Notes: generated from the sequence alone by a model not told the origin. DNA of 64,000 nucleotides from Paenibacillus sp. PL91 (GCF_012935325.2 NZ_JABBYG020000008.1:298021-362020), one strand, 5' to 3'; counted from the stretch's first letter, positions 1-8,290 are shown. Numbers and translations: made by a program.

Positions 1-24
1 TGAAGCAAGAAATATAAGAAAAAG

Positions 25-58
25 AACTGAATGCTCGATGTTGACCATTCAGTTTTTT
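25..58 (+). terminator. Intrinsic terminator of an upstream gene outside the window
   Basis: A 9-bp perfect stem (AACTGAATG at 25-33 with CATTCAGTT at 46-54) is followed directly by a T run. The gene it ends lies before the window. Confidence 0.75.
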
Positions 59-75
59 ATAGCATTATCATATCG

Positions 76-91
76 ACATATCGCGATATGT
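76..91. promoter_or_regulatory. 16-bp perfect palindrome, candidate operator of the efflux gene
   Basis: ACATATCGCGATATGT is self-complementary over 16 bp and lies about 140 bp before the MFS start, downstream of a terminator. It has no T run and no coding role that I can see. A dimeric repressor site (PadR, TetR or ArsR type) is the natural reading. No matching regulator gene is visible nearby. Confidence 0.45.
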
Positions 92-227
92 AATATCAAC
101 TGCAGTTATTCACATCGATATTCATGAATATGTTGATGGGTTGTATACACGTTGAGAGGAGCTGATGGACAGTTTTGTTAGATTGAACGTTGCTTGAACA
201 AAATTAAAAAACGGGAGTGGAATTATT

Positions 228-1421
228 TTGTCGAACACATGGAAAATATATATTTTAGCAATCGTCAGTTTTTTAGTCGGAACATCTGAGTATATTATTT
301 CAGGAATTTTGGATAAGATCGCGGATTCGATGGGTGTTACAGTAATGGCGGCAGGCCAGCTCATCACTATTTTCTCACTAGTCTATGCCATTGGCACACC
401 CATTCTGATGGCAATAACCGCGAGTATTGATCGACGCAAGCTGCTCGTATATTCACTCGGTTTGTTCGTGCTTGGAAATATTTTTTCCTTTTTATTACCC
501 GGCTTTGGGCTATTTATTTTTGCGCGCGTCCTGATGGCTCTAGGGGCAGGGATGGTCGTCGTAACGGCATTAAGCATTGCAGCGAAAATAGCGCCTCCAG
601 GCAAGCAGGCCAGCTCAATCGCAACCGTAGTAATGGGATTTACAGCTTCCCTGATTATCGGTGTTCCTCTTGGGCGAATGGTTGCCAACGCCTTTGGCTG
701 GAAATCGGTCTTTGGCGGCATCGCGCTTGTAGGGATCATTGCCATATTCGTCATTCTCTTTACGATACCGAGCATGAAGGGCGATAAGCCGATCCCTCTG
801 CTGAAGCAGCTTTCTCTTTTGAAGAAACGAAAAGTGGTACTAGGGCTTGGTATATCCTTCTTCTGGCTGGGGGGCTACTCAATCGCTTATACCTACATTT
901 CGCCTTACCTTCTCCAAATAGATGGCATGAACGAGACGCTTCTAGGCGCTGCCCTGCTTGTTTTCGGTATTGCGAGCTTGGTTGGTTCCAAACTTGGCGG
1001 CTATAGCGCGGACAAATGGGGGATTAAACCAACATTAATTGGAGGCATGACGCTGCATGTTTTTGCCCTTATCATGCTGTCATTTGCTGCAGGCTCGATC
1101 GTCGCCGTGTTCGCCGTCCTTATATTATGGTCATTTGCGGCATGGTCAACCGGTCCGACACAGCAATATCATTTGGTTACGTTAGAGCCTGAATCTTCGG
1201 GCGTTATGCTTGGGCTCAATCAGTCGATGATGCAGCTCGCGATGGCTGCCGGCGCTGGATTTGGAGGTATCGTCGTTGGAGGCGCGTCTTTATCGGCCAT
1301 TACCTGGATCGGAGCGCTTGGCGTTGCCCTCGCCATTGTCACGACTTTGGTGTTGTCGGGCTTGGGGCTACGCTCTAGGCAGTTTGATCCTATCAGCCAA
1401 TCGGGTAAAATGGAATCATAA
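228..1421 (+). CDS. MFS efflux transporter, DHA1-like (AraJ/YdhP type)
   Basis: Predicted 397-residue cytoplasmic-membrane exporter of the major facilitator superfamily. The translation is hydrophobic throughout, with about 12 membrane segments. The loop after segment 2 holds a motif-A-like stretch (GTPILMAITASIDRRK, about residues 59-74). The family usually exports drugs, sugars or small metabolites by proton antiport; the substrate cannot be read from sequence. The start is TTG at 228, chosen because it sits 7 nt after a GGGAGTGG ribosome site (213-220) and the protein begins with the short basic/aromatic N terminus usual in this family. It stands alone behind its own leader, which carries a 16-bp palindrome, so it may be repressor-controlled. 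Confidence 0.85.
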   Translation: MSNTWKIYILAIVSFLVGTSEYIISGILDKIADSMGVTVMAAGQLITIFSLVYAIGTPILMAITASIDRRKLLVYSLGLFVLGNIFSFLLPGFGLFIFARVLMALGAGMVVVTALSIAAKIAPPGKQASSIATVVMGFTASLIIGVPLGRMVANAFGWKSVFGGIALVGIIAIFVILFTIPSMKGDKPIPLLKQLSLLKKRKVVLGLGISFFWLGGYSIAYTYISPYLLQIDGMNETLLGAALLVFGIASLVGSKLGGYSADKWGIKPTLIGGMTLHVFALIMLSFAAGSIVAVFAVLILWSFAAWSTGPTQQYHLVTLEPESSGVMLGLNQSMMQLAMAAGAGFGGIVVGGASLSAITWIGALGVALAIVTTLVLSGLGLRSRQFDPISQSGKMES

Positions 1422-1478
1422 GCTGAATGAATGATCCTTGTCTATTCAGCAATCCCTATTTATAAGGAGATTCCGTAC

Positions 1479-2537
1479 ATGACTACACCACTCTCACCGC
1501 TGTTAGACCGTGAATATATCGTCAGCCAGCTAGAAGCTTTGCTAAACATACCGAGTCCCAGCGGATACTGCATGGACATTATCAAGCATGTGAAGGCTGA
1601 GACAGAAAGACTTGGCTATACGCTGGAGATAACGCCCAAAGGAAACGGGATGATTACCATTCCAGGCGAAAATGCCGACCACGTGATCGGCATCACCGCT
1701 CATCTGGATACGCTAGGAGCGATGGTTCGTTCGATTAAGCCTAACGGCATGCTGCGAATGACGCCGATTGGCGGTTATGCGATGCAAACGGTCGAAGGAG
1801 AATATGCGGTCATTCATACGCGCGACGGCCGAAAATATGAAGGAACGGTGCTGTCTACCAAAGCCTCCGTGCATGTTTACTCGGATGCCCGGGATTTTAA
1901 GCGCGAGGAAGCGAATATGGAGGTTCGCATTGACGAGCTGGTCAAAACAAAGGAGGACACGGAGAAGCTGGGCATATCCGTTGGCGACTTCATATCTTGG
2001 GAGCCTAGAGTTCGAGTATTGTCAAGCGGCTTTATTAAATCGCGGCATTTGGATGATAAAGCAAGCGTAGCGGCTTTGCTCGGCTTCATGGAATGGTTGA
2101 AGCGCGAAGGAAGGACGCCGTCTCATACGCTGAAGCTTATTTTATCAACCTATGAAGAGGTCGGGCACGGCAGCTCCTATATACCTGCGGATATTACCGA
2201 AATGATTGCCGTCGATATGGGAGCGCTCGGGGATGATCTTTCAGCTACGGAAATGGATGTGTCTATTTGTGCCAAGGATTCGACCGGACCTTATGATTAT
2301 GCGATGACTTCCCGGCTAATTGAACTGGCAAAACGCGAGAAGCTGGCTTACGCCGTTGATATTTATCCGCATTACGGCTCCGACGCATCAGCGGCGCTGC
2401 GCGGTGGAAGCAATATTCGTGCAGCTTTGATCGGGCCAGGGGTTCAAGCTTCGCATGGGATGGAGCGGACGCATGTGGATGCTATCGTGAATACAGCGGC
2501 TTTGCTTTTGGCCTATGTAATAGAAGAAAATCAATAA
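1479..2537 (+). CDS. M42 family metallopeptidase (FrvX/YsdC-type aminopeptidase)
   Basis: Cytosolic, probably oligomeric di-metal aminopeptidase of 352 residues, a normal length for M42. Metal-ligand motifs of the family are visible in order: HLDTLG, HLDDKASVAALLG, STYEEVGHGSS, VDMGA and SHGMERTH. The double Glu of YEEVGHG supplies the catalytic base and a ligand. The frame is open from 1431, but ATG 1479 is preferred because AAGGAG at 1464-1469 lies at proper spacing. It follows the MFS gene by about 57 bp and may be read with it. M42 enzymes trim N-terminal residues from peptides; the exact specificity is not readable. No residue appears to be missing. Confidence 0.88.
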   Translation: MTTPLSPLLDREYIVSQLEALLNIPSPSGYCMDIIKHVKAETERLGYTLEITPKGNGMITIPGENADHVIGITAHLDTLGAMVRSIKPNGMLRMTPIGGYAMQTVEGEYAVIHTRDGRKYEGTVLSTKASVHVYSDARDFKREEANMEVRIDELVKTKEDTEKLGISVGDFISWEPRVRVLSSGFIKSRHLDDKASVAALLGFMEWLKREGRTPSHTLKLILSTYEEVGHGSSYIPADITEMIAVDMGALGDDLSATEMDVSICAKDSTGPYDYAMTSRLIELAKREKLAYAVDIYPHYGSDASAALRGGSNIRAALIGPGVQASHGMERTHVDAIVNTAALLLAYVIEENQ

Positions 2538-2625
2538 ACCAATTTCGATATCTTGCTTTTACATTCCAAATTGCGTACATCATGCCACTTACGAGGGTAT
2601 ACTTTGATGTATGGAGGTGGAAGGA

Positions 2626-3237
2626 ATGAAGGCTGAGGAACAAATGCCGGATGAGAAGTGGCAAGCGATTATAAGCAATGATGCTTCTTATGACGGCAGG
2701 TTTATTTATGCGGTAAAAACGACCGGTATTTTTTGCAGGCCATCCTGCAAGTCCAAAGCGCCGAATAAGGAAAACGTCCGGTTATTTGAAAATGCGGAGC
2801 AGGCGCGATCGGCACATTTTCGCCCATGCAAGCGGTGCAAGCCTACGGGCGAGCGTTTGCCGGATGACGAGTGGGTCAATGTCATCACGCAATATATTGA
2901 TAGCCATTATAGAGAATCGTTGACCCTCGACACGCTGGCAGAGATGTGTCACGGCAGCCCTTATCATTTGCAGCGTACCTTTAAGCGAGTTAAAGGGATG
3001 ACGCCAATCGAATATATCCAGCAGACGAGAATGATTAAAGCTAAGGAGTATCTTGCCCATACGGATCGAGCCGTTTCAGACATTGCTTTGAATGTCGGCA
3101 TGCCCAATACCTCCTATTTCATAACGCTGTTTAAGAGGAAAATAGGGCGTACGCCGAGTGACTATCGTCATTCCAAACGCCATTCCAAACAAAATAACGA
3201 GATGCCGGAGGTGCCGCATGGTGGCAGAGAAAATTAG
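2626..3237 (+). CDS. adaA: AdaA: methylphosphotriester-DNA methyltransferase and AraC-type activator
   Basis: Adaptive-response sensor and activator, about 203 residues. The N-terminal Zn domain has all four cysteines expected from E. coli Ada (C37, C41, C68, C71, in FCRPSCKSK and RPCKRCKP). C37 is the predicted acceptor of methyl from DNA phosphotriesters. A C-terminal AraC helix-turn-helix pair (about residues 85-185) includes LDTLAEMCHGSPYHLQRTFKR and ends in TPSDYR. ATG 2626 is preferred over 2611 because GGAGGTGG at 2613-2620 precedes it. The gene overlaps adaB by 20 bp. By analogy with the Bacillus system, methylated AdaA should activate its own operon. Confidence 0.92.
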   Translation: MKAEEQMPDEKWQAIISNDASYDGRFIYAVKTTGIFCRPSCKSKAPNKENVRLFENAEQARSAHFRPCKRCKPTGERLPDDEWVNVITQYIDSHYRESLTLDTLAEMCHGSPYHLQRTFKRVKGMTPIEYIQQTRMIKAKEYLAHTDRAVSDIALNVGMPNTSYFITLFKRKIGRTPSDYRHSKRHSKQNNEMPEVPHGGREN

Positions 3238-3739
3238 TTCGTTCATGTATTGGACATTGCTTGTTCATGGAAAATGGAGCATGTACGTTGCAGCCACGTC
3301 AAAGGGGTTATGCTACGTCGGGTCCCAAAACAAGCCTTTCGAGGAGCTGGCTAAATGGGCTCAGATTAAATTCCCCGGCAGCAAGCTCGTTCAGGATGAA
3401 GAGAAGCTGCAGCCCTTTGCCTCACAATTAATAGAGTATCTGGAAGGACAGCGTAAGACGTTTACGGTTCCATTCGATTTTCGCGGGACATCGTTTCAGA
3501 TTGCGGTCTGGAAATCGCTATGCGAGATTCCATATGGACAAACCCAGTCCTATTCGGATATAGCCAATCAGATTCAAAAGCCAGCAGCCTCTCGCGCGGT
3601 CGGAGCCGCTATAGGGGCAAACCCGGTCTTAATTACGGTGCCGTGTCACCGCGTAATAGGCAAAAACGGCTCGCTCACTGGTTATCGCGGCGGCCTAGAG
3701 ATGAAAACGCAGCTCCTGCAGCTGGAAATGGAAGCATGA
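3218..3739 (+). CDS. adaB: AdaB/Ogt: O6-methylguanine-DNA methyltransferase
   Basis: Suicide DNA repair protein of 173 residues that moves methyl groups from O6-methylguanine to its own cysteine. The active-site signature VPCHRVIG is intact with the acceptor at C143. The helix-turn-helix core SFQIAVWKSLCEIPYGQT and the downstream GYRGGLEMKTQLL helix also fit the family. The frame opens at 3158, but ATG 3218 follows GGAGGTG (3207-3213) and gives the usual length. It overlaps adaA by 20 bp and its TGA overlaps the next ATG as ATGA, so the three genes look translationally coupled. Confidence 0.92.
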   Translation: MVAEKISSFMYWTLLVHGKWSMYVAATSKGLCYVGSQNKPFEELAKWAQIKFPGSKLVQDEEKLQPFASQLIEYLEGQRKTFTVPFDFRGTSFQIAVWKSLCEIPYGQTQSYSDIANQIQKPAASRAVGAAIGANPVLITVPCHRVIGKNGSLTGYRGGLEMKTQLLQLEMEA

Positions 3740-4554
3740 AGACGGCGTTATTATACAAAAATCCGAAGACGCTTCTCAATAAAGGTACAGGCTTCCTAGA
3801 AGATTACACGCATTCGCTCAATCCCTATACGGGCTGTTCGTTTGGCTGCTCGTATTGTTATGTTCGTCAGATGCCGGTATCCACGTTCCGTAAGGAGGAG
3901 TGGGGCACATGGGTAGACGTTAAGCTTGAAGCGGCAGCTTTGCTTCGGAAAGAGCTTGGGCGCGCGAAGGGCAAAGGAAAGGTTAGTATCTTTATGTCAT
4001 CGAGCACGGATCCCTACCAGCCTATTGAACATAAAGAGCAGGTGACGAGATCGCTGCTTGAGGTCATGGTGGAGGAGCCGCCGGACTTTTTGTTCGTACA
4101 GACAAGGAGTCCGCTCGTCCGCAGAGATATGGATTTGCTGCTCCAGTTGGGGGACAAGGTTCGGGTAAGCATAACGGTGGAAACCGATCTTGAGGATATT
4201 CGCAAACATTTTACGCCGGCTGCGCCTCCTATCGCTGCTAGATTAAAGACGCTGCAGCTGTTAGCCGAAGCGGGCGTACCCGTACAAGCGACCATCGCTC
4301 CGATATTGCCTAGCAGCGAGGCTTTCCCAGAAATTTTAAAAGCGCTGGTCAATCGCGTTTGCGTGGACGATTATTTTATGGGAGATGGGAGCGGAGGCAG
4401 ACGAACGCGAAGTCTGGGCATAGAGAGGCTATACAAGGAGCTTGGCCTAGAGGAGTGGTATTCGCCTACCGCATATCGGATGGTTTACGATCGCTTTAGT
4501 CATGTTTTCGCTGACAATCAGCTTTATTTGAGCCAGGAGGGGTTTGCGCCTTGA
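3736..4554 (+). CDS. Radical SAM protein, spore photoproduct lyase-like (Rv2578c type)
   Basis: Predicted cytosolic radical S-adenosylmethionine enzyme of 272 residues. The 4Fe-4S binding motif is C34-x3-C38-x2-C41 within NPYTGCSFGCSYCYVR. Downstream KVSIFMSSSTDPYQPIE and VQTRSPLVRRDMDLL fit a partial TIM barrel of the SPL-like group. True spore photoproduct lyase is longer, so it is not called SplB. The start is the ATG of an ATGA overlap with adaB; upstream in-frame codons lie inside adaB. Position as third gene of an ada operon suggests a role in DNA damage or nucleic-acid modification, which is inference. A strong terminator follows. Confidence 0.8.
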   Translation: MKTALLYKNPKTLLNKGTGFLEDYTHSLNPYTGCSFGCSYCYVRQMPVSTFRKEEWGTWVDVKLEAAALLRKELGRAKGKGKVSIFMSSSTDPYQPIEHKEQVTRSLLEVMVEEPPDFLFVQTRSPLVRRDMDLLLQLGDKVRVSITVETDLEDIRKHFTPAAPPIAARLKTLQLLAEAGVPVQATIAPILPSSEAFPEILKALVNRVCVDDYFMGDGSGGRRTRSLGIERLYKELGLEEWYSPTAYRMVYDRFSHVFADNQLYLSQEGFAP

Positions 4555-4562
4555 AAGGCTGG

Positions 4563-4617
4563 GGGCTAGCCGGCAGGTCACATCATGGTGTGACTTGCAC
4601 GGCTGGCCCTTTTTTTG
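4563..4617 (+). terminator. Strong intrinsic terminator of the ada operon
   Basis: Two stacked stems (4563-4572 with 4600-4609, and 4573-4582 with 4589-4598), each with one G-T wobble, are followed by CTTTTTTT at 4610-4617. Confidence 0.92.
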
Positions 4618-4782
4618 TTTGGAGTGATAAACGATTGTGCTCGGGTAACTCTAAGCTCAACTACGAGGCAGGAGGAGCTTGCGGAGTATAGGCAGGAAGC
4701 AGGGGGGAGTCGGTATGGTCATGAAATGTGAAATGACTTGAGCGGCAAACCTATTTTTTTGTTTTAGGGCTCTCTGCGTGAA

Positions 4783-4969
4783 TTAACGGGATTTTCTCCA
4801 GTTAATTTTCTCTAGATGGAGCTAAAAGTTCATTTAACTGGAAATACTCCTGTTAATTTAATCAAAAGCGTCATCAATGGGTAAAAACGAATGGATTAAC
4901 GGGAGAAATTCCATCTAATGGTGGAAGAAGAGCTATAAGGAGCTTATTAACGGGAGAAATTCCTGTTTA
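4783..4969. repeat. Four copies of a 23-bp inverted repeat (TTAAC-GGA...TCC-GTTAA)
   Basis: Copies lie at 4783-4805, 4834-4856, 4896-4918 and 4947-4969. The common pattern is TTAACnGGA, five or six variable bases, then TCCnGTTAA, so each can fold on itself. Spacing is 51, 62 and 51 bp. Related copies occur at the far end of the window (63728-63854). No protein is encoded here. This looks like a dispersed short intergenic repeat rather than an operator set. Confidence 0.75.
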
Positions 4970-4980
4970 GTGTTCCACAA

Positions 4981-5560
4981 AGAGGTGGGGAGCGCGATAG
5001 GCACTGGTTAATCAGTGTTTTCCAAGAGTAGATAGTTGGGGGTGGCGATAGTCGTTTGCGTTTCTATGTTTACCAAGCGTAGATAGGTTGCGGAGCGCGA
5101 CAGGCATTTGCTGGTCAGTGTTTGCAAGAAGTAGATTGGTATGAAGTGAGCAATAGTCGTTTGCGTTTCTGTGCCAACCAAGCGTAGATAGGTTGCGAAG
5201 CGAAACTGGCACTGGTTAATCAGTGTCTTCCCGAGCAGATAGGTTGCGAAGCGAAACTGGCGCTGGTTCATCAGTGGCTGCCCAAGCGCAGAGAGGTTGC
5301 GGATCGCGACTGCAACTGGTTGATTTGTGTCTGCAAAGGGTAGATAGGTTGGGGGAGCGCAATTGGTGTTAGTAGATCTGTTCCACCAAACGCAGATAGT
5401 TTCGGAGCACGACTGGAGCTAGTTGATCAGTGTCTGCCCGAGCAAGTAGGTTGCGGAGCGCAACTGGTTGATGGTTCATCCATGGCTGCGCAAGCACAGA
5501 TAGGTTAGGAGAGCGCCACTGGCGCTTAGCAGATGTGACCACCAAGCAGAGACAGGCAGC
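4981..5560. repeat. Degenerate tandem array, about 11 units of about 52 bp
   Basis: Units begin with a variant of AGATAGGTTGCGGAGCGC at 4981, 5030, 5081, 5133, 5186, 5237, 5290, 5342, 5394, 5444 and 5498, with a broken last unit at 5548. Period varies from 49 to 54 bp. Each unit also carries an ACTG...CAGT inverted repeat (for example CACTGGTTAATCAGTG at 5211-5226) and ends near CCAAGC. The period is not a multiple of three, units are diverged, and no frame runs through, so it is probably non-coding. It is not a CRISPR, because the whole unit is repeated without unique spacers. Confidence 0.8.
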
Positions 5561-6382
5561 ACAGCCCGGTTCCCGCGTGCAGCCTCGCTTCCAAGCGGCT
5601 GTATACGCTTTCTTTCGTCAAATTCAGCATCGGTAGGACGTTAGGAGAGGAAAGGGAGGTAGTCTTTTTGGAATGAGGAACATTGATAATCTGGTGCAAT
5701 TTCAGTGCTTTCGAAGCTTTATAATGATCCCGATTCATGGAAGTTAATCCTGAAAGGCCGCTTAGCATTCTCGGCTAAAAGACGAAAAAGTCAGACGGAA
5801 AACAGTTGAATGTACGTTTATAGCAGTTAAGTCTTGGTATTTTTAAGCGAAAATCTCCATTATGATTTTTTTTTAATGTAAATCTGACGTTATGATGTGA
5901 GGAAATATGCACTTTTTTAGGGATTGCGAATAATGTCGAAATGATTTTTTGTCCTGCTTTGGTAGGATACTAGTCAATAGTCCCCCCTTTTTACGTCAAT
6001 AAAGCGCATTCATTTGCAAAATATACGCCGTCAAATCAACATGAAAATAGGGAAAATCCTTTATATTATGGGGGATGGAAGCACATGAAGGTTTAGTAAA
6101 AATGAGTCTGAAGTTTGATTCTCTCAGAAAATTCATAAAGCGCTTCCAATTATCAGAATTATTAATTTCGACATCAAAAAAGCACCTGTTTATTTCCAAC
6201 TAATCGCATCAATTAGGAGTCCGTACTTATGAAAACAAGATTGAAAATGAGTACGATTGGCTAATCGACACCATGTCTTTATTCCCTCAAGAATTATTAT
6301 CATCTGTGTCATACTAGAGTGCAGGAAGGGTTCCACGATTCAAAGTAAGGAACGTGCGAGCTGATGAATGGAGGTTTCAAAG
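5561..6382. other. Gene-poor AT-rich stretch before the exopolysaccharide region
   Basis: About 820 bp with no convincing gene. Several short frames occur (minus 5526-5768, minus 5996-6199, plus 6075-6203). None has both a proper ribosome site and a recognisable product. The frame at 6075-6203 and a stop-bounded piece ending at 6317 could be decayed coding sequence, but I cannot name a parent gene. GGAGG at 6370-6374 belongs to the next gene. Confidence 0.5.
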
Positions 6383-6667
6383 ATGAACATTTCAAATCAG
6401 GAGCAGAAGCGAGTAAGGCTGAAGCAATTTTTGAAAGTACTATCCGAGGATCCTTCTCTAATGCAGCAAGACGGGAAAACGGAAGCTAGATCTTTACCTG
6501 AGCTGCTTATGGCCACCGGCTGCCGCCTCCACAATGAGCCAGTTGATATGGCTGAGCTTTTCTCGCAACTACTCGGCAAGCTGGGCTTGAAAGCCTGCTC
6601 AACCGAGATGATGGAGTACATTATGAATGGCGGAACGGTAGACGATTTTATGAACACAGCAAAATAA
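6383..6667 (+). CDS. Small protein of unknown function upstream of the exopolysaccharide operon
   Basis: I do not recognise this 94-residue protein. It looks soluble and mainly helical, with no signal peptide or membrane segment. It opens with a charged stretch (NQEQKRVRLKQFLKVLSEDPSL) and ends with MEYIMNGGTVDDFMNTAK. ATG 6383 is chosen because GGAGG at 6370-6374 precedes it; the frame also allows ATG 6368, which would sit on the ribosome site. It lies 168 bp before the Wzz-like gene on the same strand with no terminator between them. It could be read with the operon or act as a small regulator, which is speculation. Confidence 0.55.
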   Translation: MNISNQEQKRVRLKQFLKVLSEDPSLMQQDGKTEARSLPELLMATGCRLHNEPVDMAELFSQLLGKLGLKACSTEMMEYIMNGGTVDDFMNTAK

Positions 6668-6745
6668 TAGGTTCCGTCTTTGTTGTCAGGCATTCATGAA
6701 ACGGGATATACCTATCCATAAATGGCGCCCAAAAGTTCGCGTTTT

Positions 6746-6770
6746 GAATAATTAAAAAAATTTAATATTC
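6746..6770. promoter_or_regulatory. AT-rich imperfect palindrome before the exopolysaccharide operon
   Basis: GAATAATTAAA at 6746-6756 mirrors TTTAATATTC at 6761-6770 with one bulged base. It lies 65 bp before the first operon start. It may be a repressor or AbrB-like site, or part of the promoter. No clear -35/-10 pair could be assigned. Confidence 0.35.
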
Positions 6771-6834
6771 GTTAAGAACAACTTTCATGAAGCTACAAGG
6801 ACGGATGACTTTATTAGTAACGGAGGAAAATCAT

Positions 6835-7587
6835 TTGGAATTAAAACAGTATTGGATCATCGTGAAAAGAAGGCTATTGATGATTGCTTTAATTATTACG
6901 GCTAGCTGTCTAATCATCGGAATCTACTCCAACTACTTCATCAAACCACAATATGAAGCATCCGCTAAACTAATCGTCAACGATTTCAAGGGCAGCAGCT
7001 CATTGCTTCCAAGCATAGACGTTGGCTCGATTAACTCCACTATTGGACTTATCAAAACCTATAAAGAAATTTTGAGAACGCCGCGGATGATGAAGAAGGT
7101 AGTCAAGCAGTATCCGGATCTTGGCGTAACGTACGGTGAGCTCATCGGCAAAGTAAGCGTAAGCTCAGTAAATGAAACGCAGGTTATGTCCATATCGGTG
7201 CGGGATGATTCCTACGCACAAGCGGCCAAAATCGCGAACGCGATTGCGATTGTTTTTCAAAAATCGGTACCAGAGCTAATGAAGGTAGACAACGTCTCGG
7301 TCTTGGACCAAGCCGATCCGAAGGAGCACCACGCACAGGTATCGCCGAATCCAAATATGAACATCGCTGTCACATTTATGCTGGCTTTGATGTTAGGCGT
7401 AGGGATTACCTTCCTTCTCGATTATTTGGATGACACGATCAAAACCGAGGGAGACATAGAGTCGCTTCTACAAGTGCCAGTGTTATCGTCCATTCCGAAG
7501 TTCGAAGAGAGGGATGCGCTCGAGAGAACCAGCGCACCGCCAAAGACGATAGCAGGGAGGGAAAAAAATGTCTCGTTTGATGCCTAA
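6835..7587 (+). CDS. Wzz/CpsC-type chain-length and kinase-activator membrane protein
   Basis: Membrane partner of the tyrosine kinase encoded next, about 250 residues. Layout is typical of CpsC/EpsA/YwqC: a short cytoplasmic N terminus (ELKQYWIIVKRR), membrane segment 1 near residues 14-33, an extracellular Wzz domain (ASAKLIVND onward), a second membrane segment (MNIAVTFMLALMLGVGITFLL, about residues 179-199), and a cytoplasmic tail that should activate the kinase. The frame opens with ATG 6787, but TTG 6835 follows CGGAGGAAA and starts exactly at the conserved N terminus. It overlaps the kinase gene by 20 bp. It is the first clear gene of the exopolysaccharide operon and probably controls polymer length and export. 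Confidence 0.88.
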   Translation: MELKQYWIIVKRRLLMIALIITASCLIIGIYSNYFIKPQYEASAKLIVNDFKGSSSLLPSIDVGSINSTIGLIKTYKEILRTPRMMKKVVKQYPDLGVTYGELIGKVSVSSVNETQVMSISVRDDSYAQAAKIANAIAIVFQKSVPELMKVDNVSVLDQADPKEHHAQVSPNPNMNIAVTFMLALMLGVGITFLLDYLDDTIKTEGDIESLLQVPVLSSIPKFEERDALERTSAPPKTIAGREKNVSFDA

Positions 7588-8260
7588 ATGGAACCTTATT
7601 ACCGAGCTAAACCCCAAATCGCCTATATCTGAGGGCTACCGCATGCTGAGGACGAACATTGAGTTCTCGACGATTAACCAAAAGCTGCAAATTATTATGG
7701 TCACCTCCTCCAAGCCGAGTGAGGGCAAGAGCACAACCTGCGCCAACATGGCAGTCGCTTTCGCACAAGCCAACAAGAAGGTGCTGCTTATCGATGCCGA
7801 TCTGCGCAAGCCGTCACAGCATCATATTTTTGGGAAATCGAACCGCACCGGCTTAACGACGGCATTATTTAACCAGCTGAAGCTGGAGGACATTATACAG
7901 TTCACGGGTACGGAAAATCTATCGATCATTCAAGCGGGGCCAACGCCTCCTAATCCATCGGAGCTGCTTTCTTCGGACCAAATGGCCGACCTGCTGAAGA
8001 CGGCTAGAGAACGCTATGACGTAATCATTATCGATACGCCGCCGATTATGTCCGTCACAGACGCTCAGATCGTTGCGACTCAAAGCGATGGCGTCGTTCT
8101 TGTCGTCGATTCAGGAAAAGTGAAAAAAGACGTTGCGCTCAAAGCAAAGGCTTTGCTTGAGCATGTAAAAGCGAGGCTTATCGGCGTCGTGCTTAATAAA
8201 ATCAATCGTAATCATTCGGATATCTATTCCTACTACTACGGGGAAAAAACGGACGCTTAG
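7568..8260 (+). CDS. CpsD/EpsB-type bacterial tyrosine kinase
   Basis: Cytosolic BY-kinase of 230 residues that pairs with the preceding membrane activator. Walker A is SSKPSEGKST (about residues 47-56), Walker A' is VLLIDADLRKP and Walker B is VIIIDTPP. The C terminus has a tyrosine cluster (SDIYSYYYGEKTDA) that serves as the autophosphorylation tail in this family. The start is ATG 7568 after GGGAGGGA, inside the end of the Wzz gene. Known relatives set capsule or biofilm polysaccharide output and phosphorylate enzymes such as UDP-glucose dehydrogenase, also encoded in this operon (21354-22694). The gene is followed by a 189-bp structured gap rather than the next enzyme. Confidence 0.93.
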   Translation: MSRLMPKWNLITELNPKSPISEGYRMLRTNIEFSTINQKLQIIMVTSSKPSEGKSTTCANMAVAFAQANKKVLLIDADLRKPSQHHIFGKSNRTGLTTALFNQLKLEDIIQFTGTENLSIIQAGPTPPNPSELLSSDQMADLLKTARERYDVIIIDTPPIMSVTDAQIVATQSDGVVLVVDSGKVKKDVALKAKALLEHVKARLIGVVLNKINRNHSDIYSYYYGEKTDA

Positions 8261-8290
8261 ACGCTGCTCCCCTGGTTAACTGAAGCGTGG

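Noticed and set aside
5008..5271. Minus-strand frames encoding a repetitive peptide with QFRFATYL motifs
   Set aside because: They are translations of the 52-bp tandem array. The period is not a multiple of 3, the phase shifts between units and there is no ribosome site.
4981..5560. CRISPR array
   Set aside because: The full ~52-bp unit is repeated and diverged; there are no constant repeats with unique spacers and no cas genes.
5526..5768. 80-residue minus-strand frame
   Set aside because: No recognisable product or ribosome site, and it starts inside the end of the tandem array.
5996..6203. Overlapping small frames on both strands (67 residues minus, 42 residues plus)
   Set aside because: AT-rich DNA, weak or misplaced ribosome sites and no family resemblance; possibly decayed sequence but not supportable as a gene.
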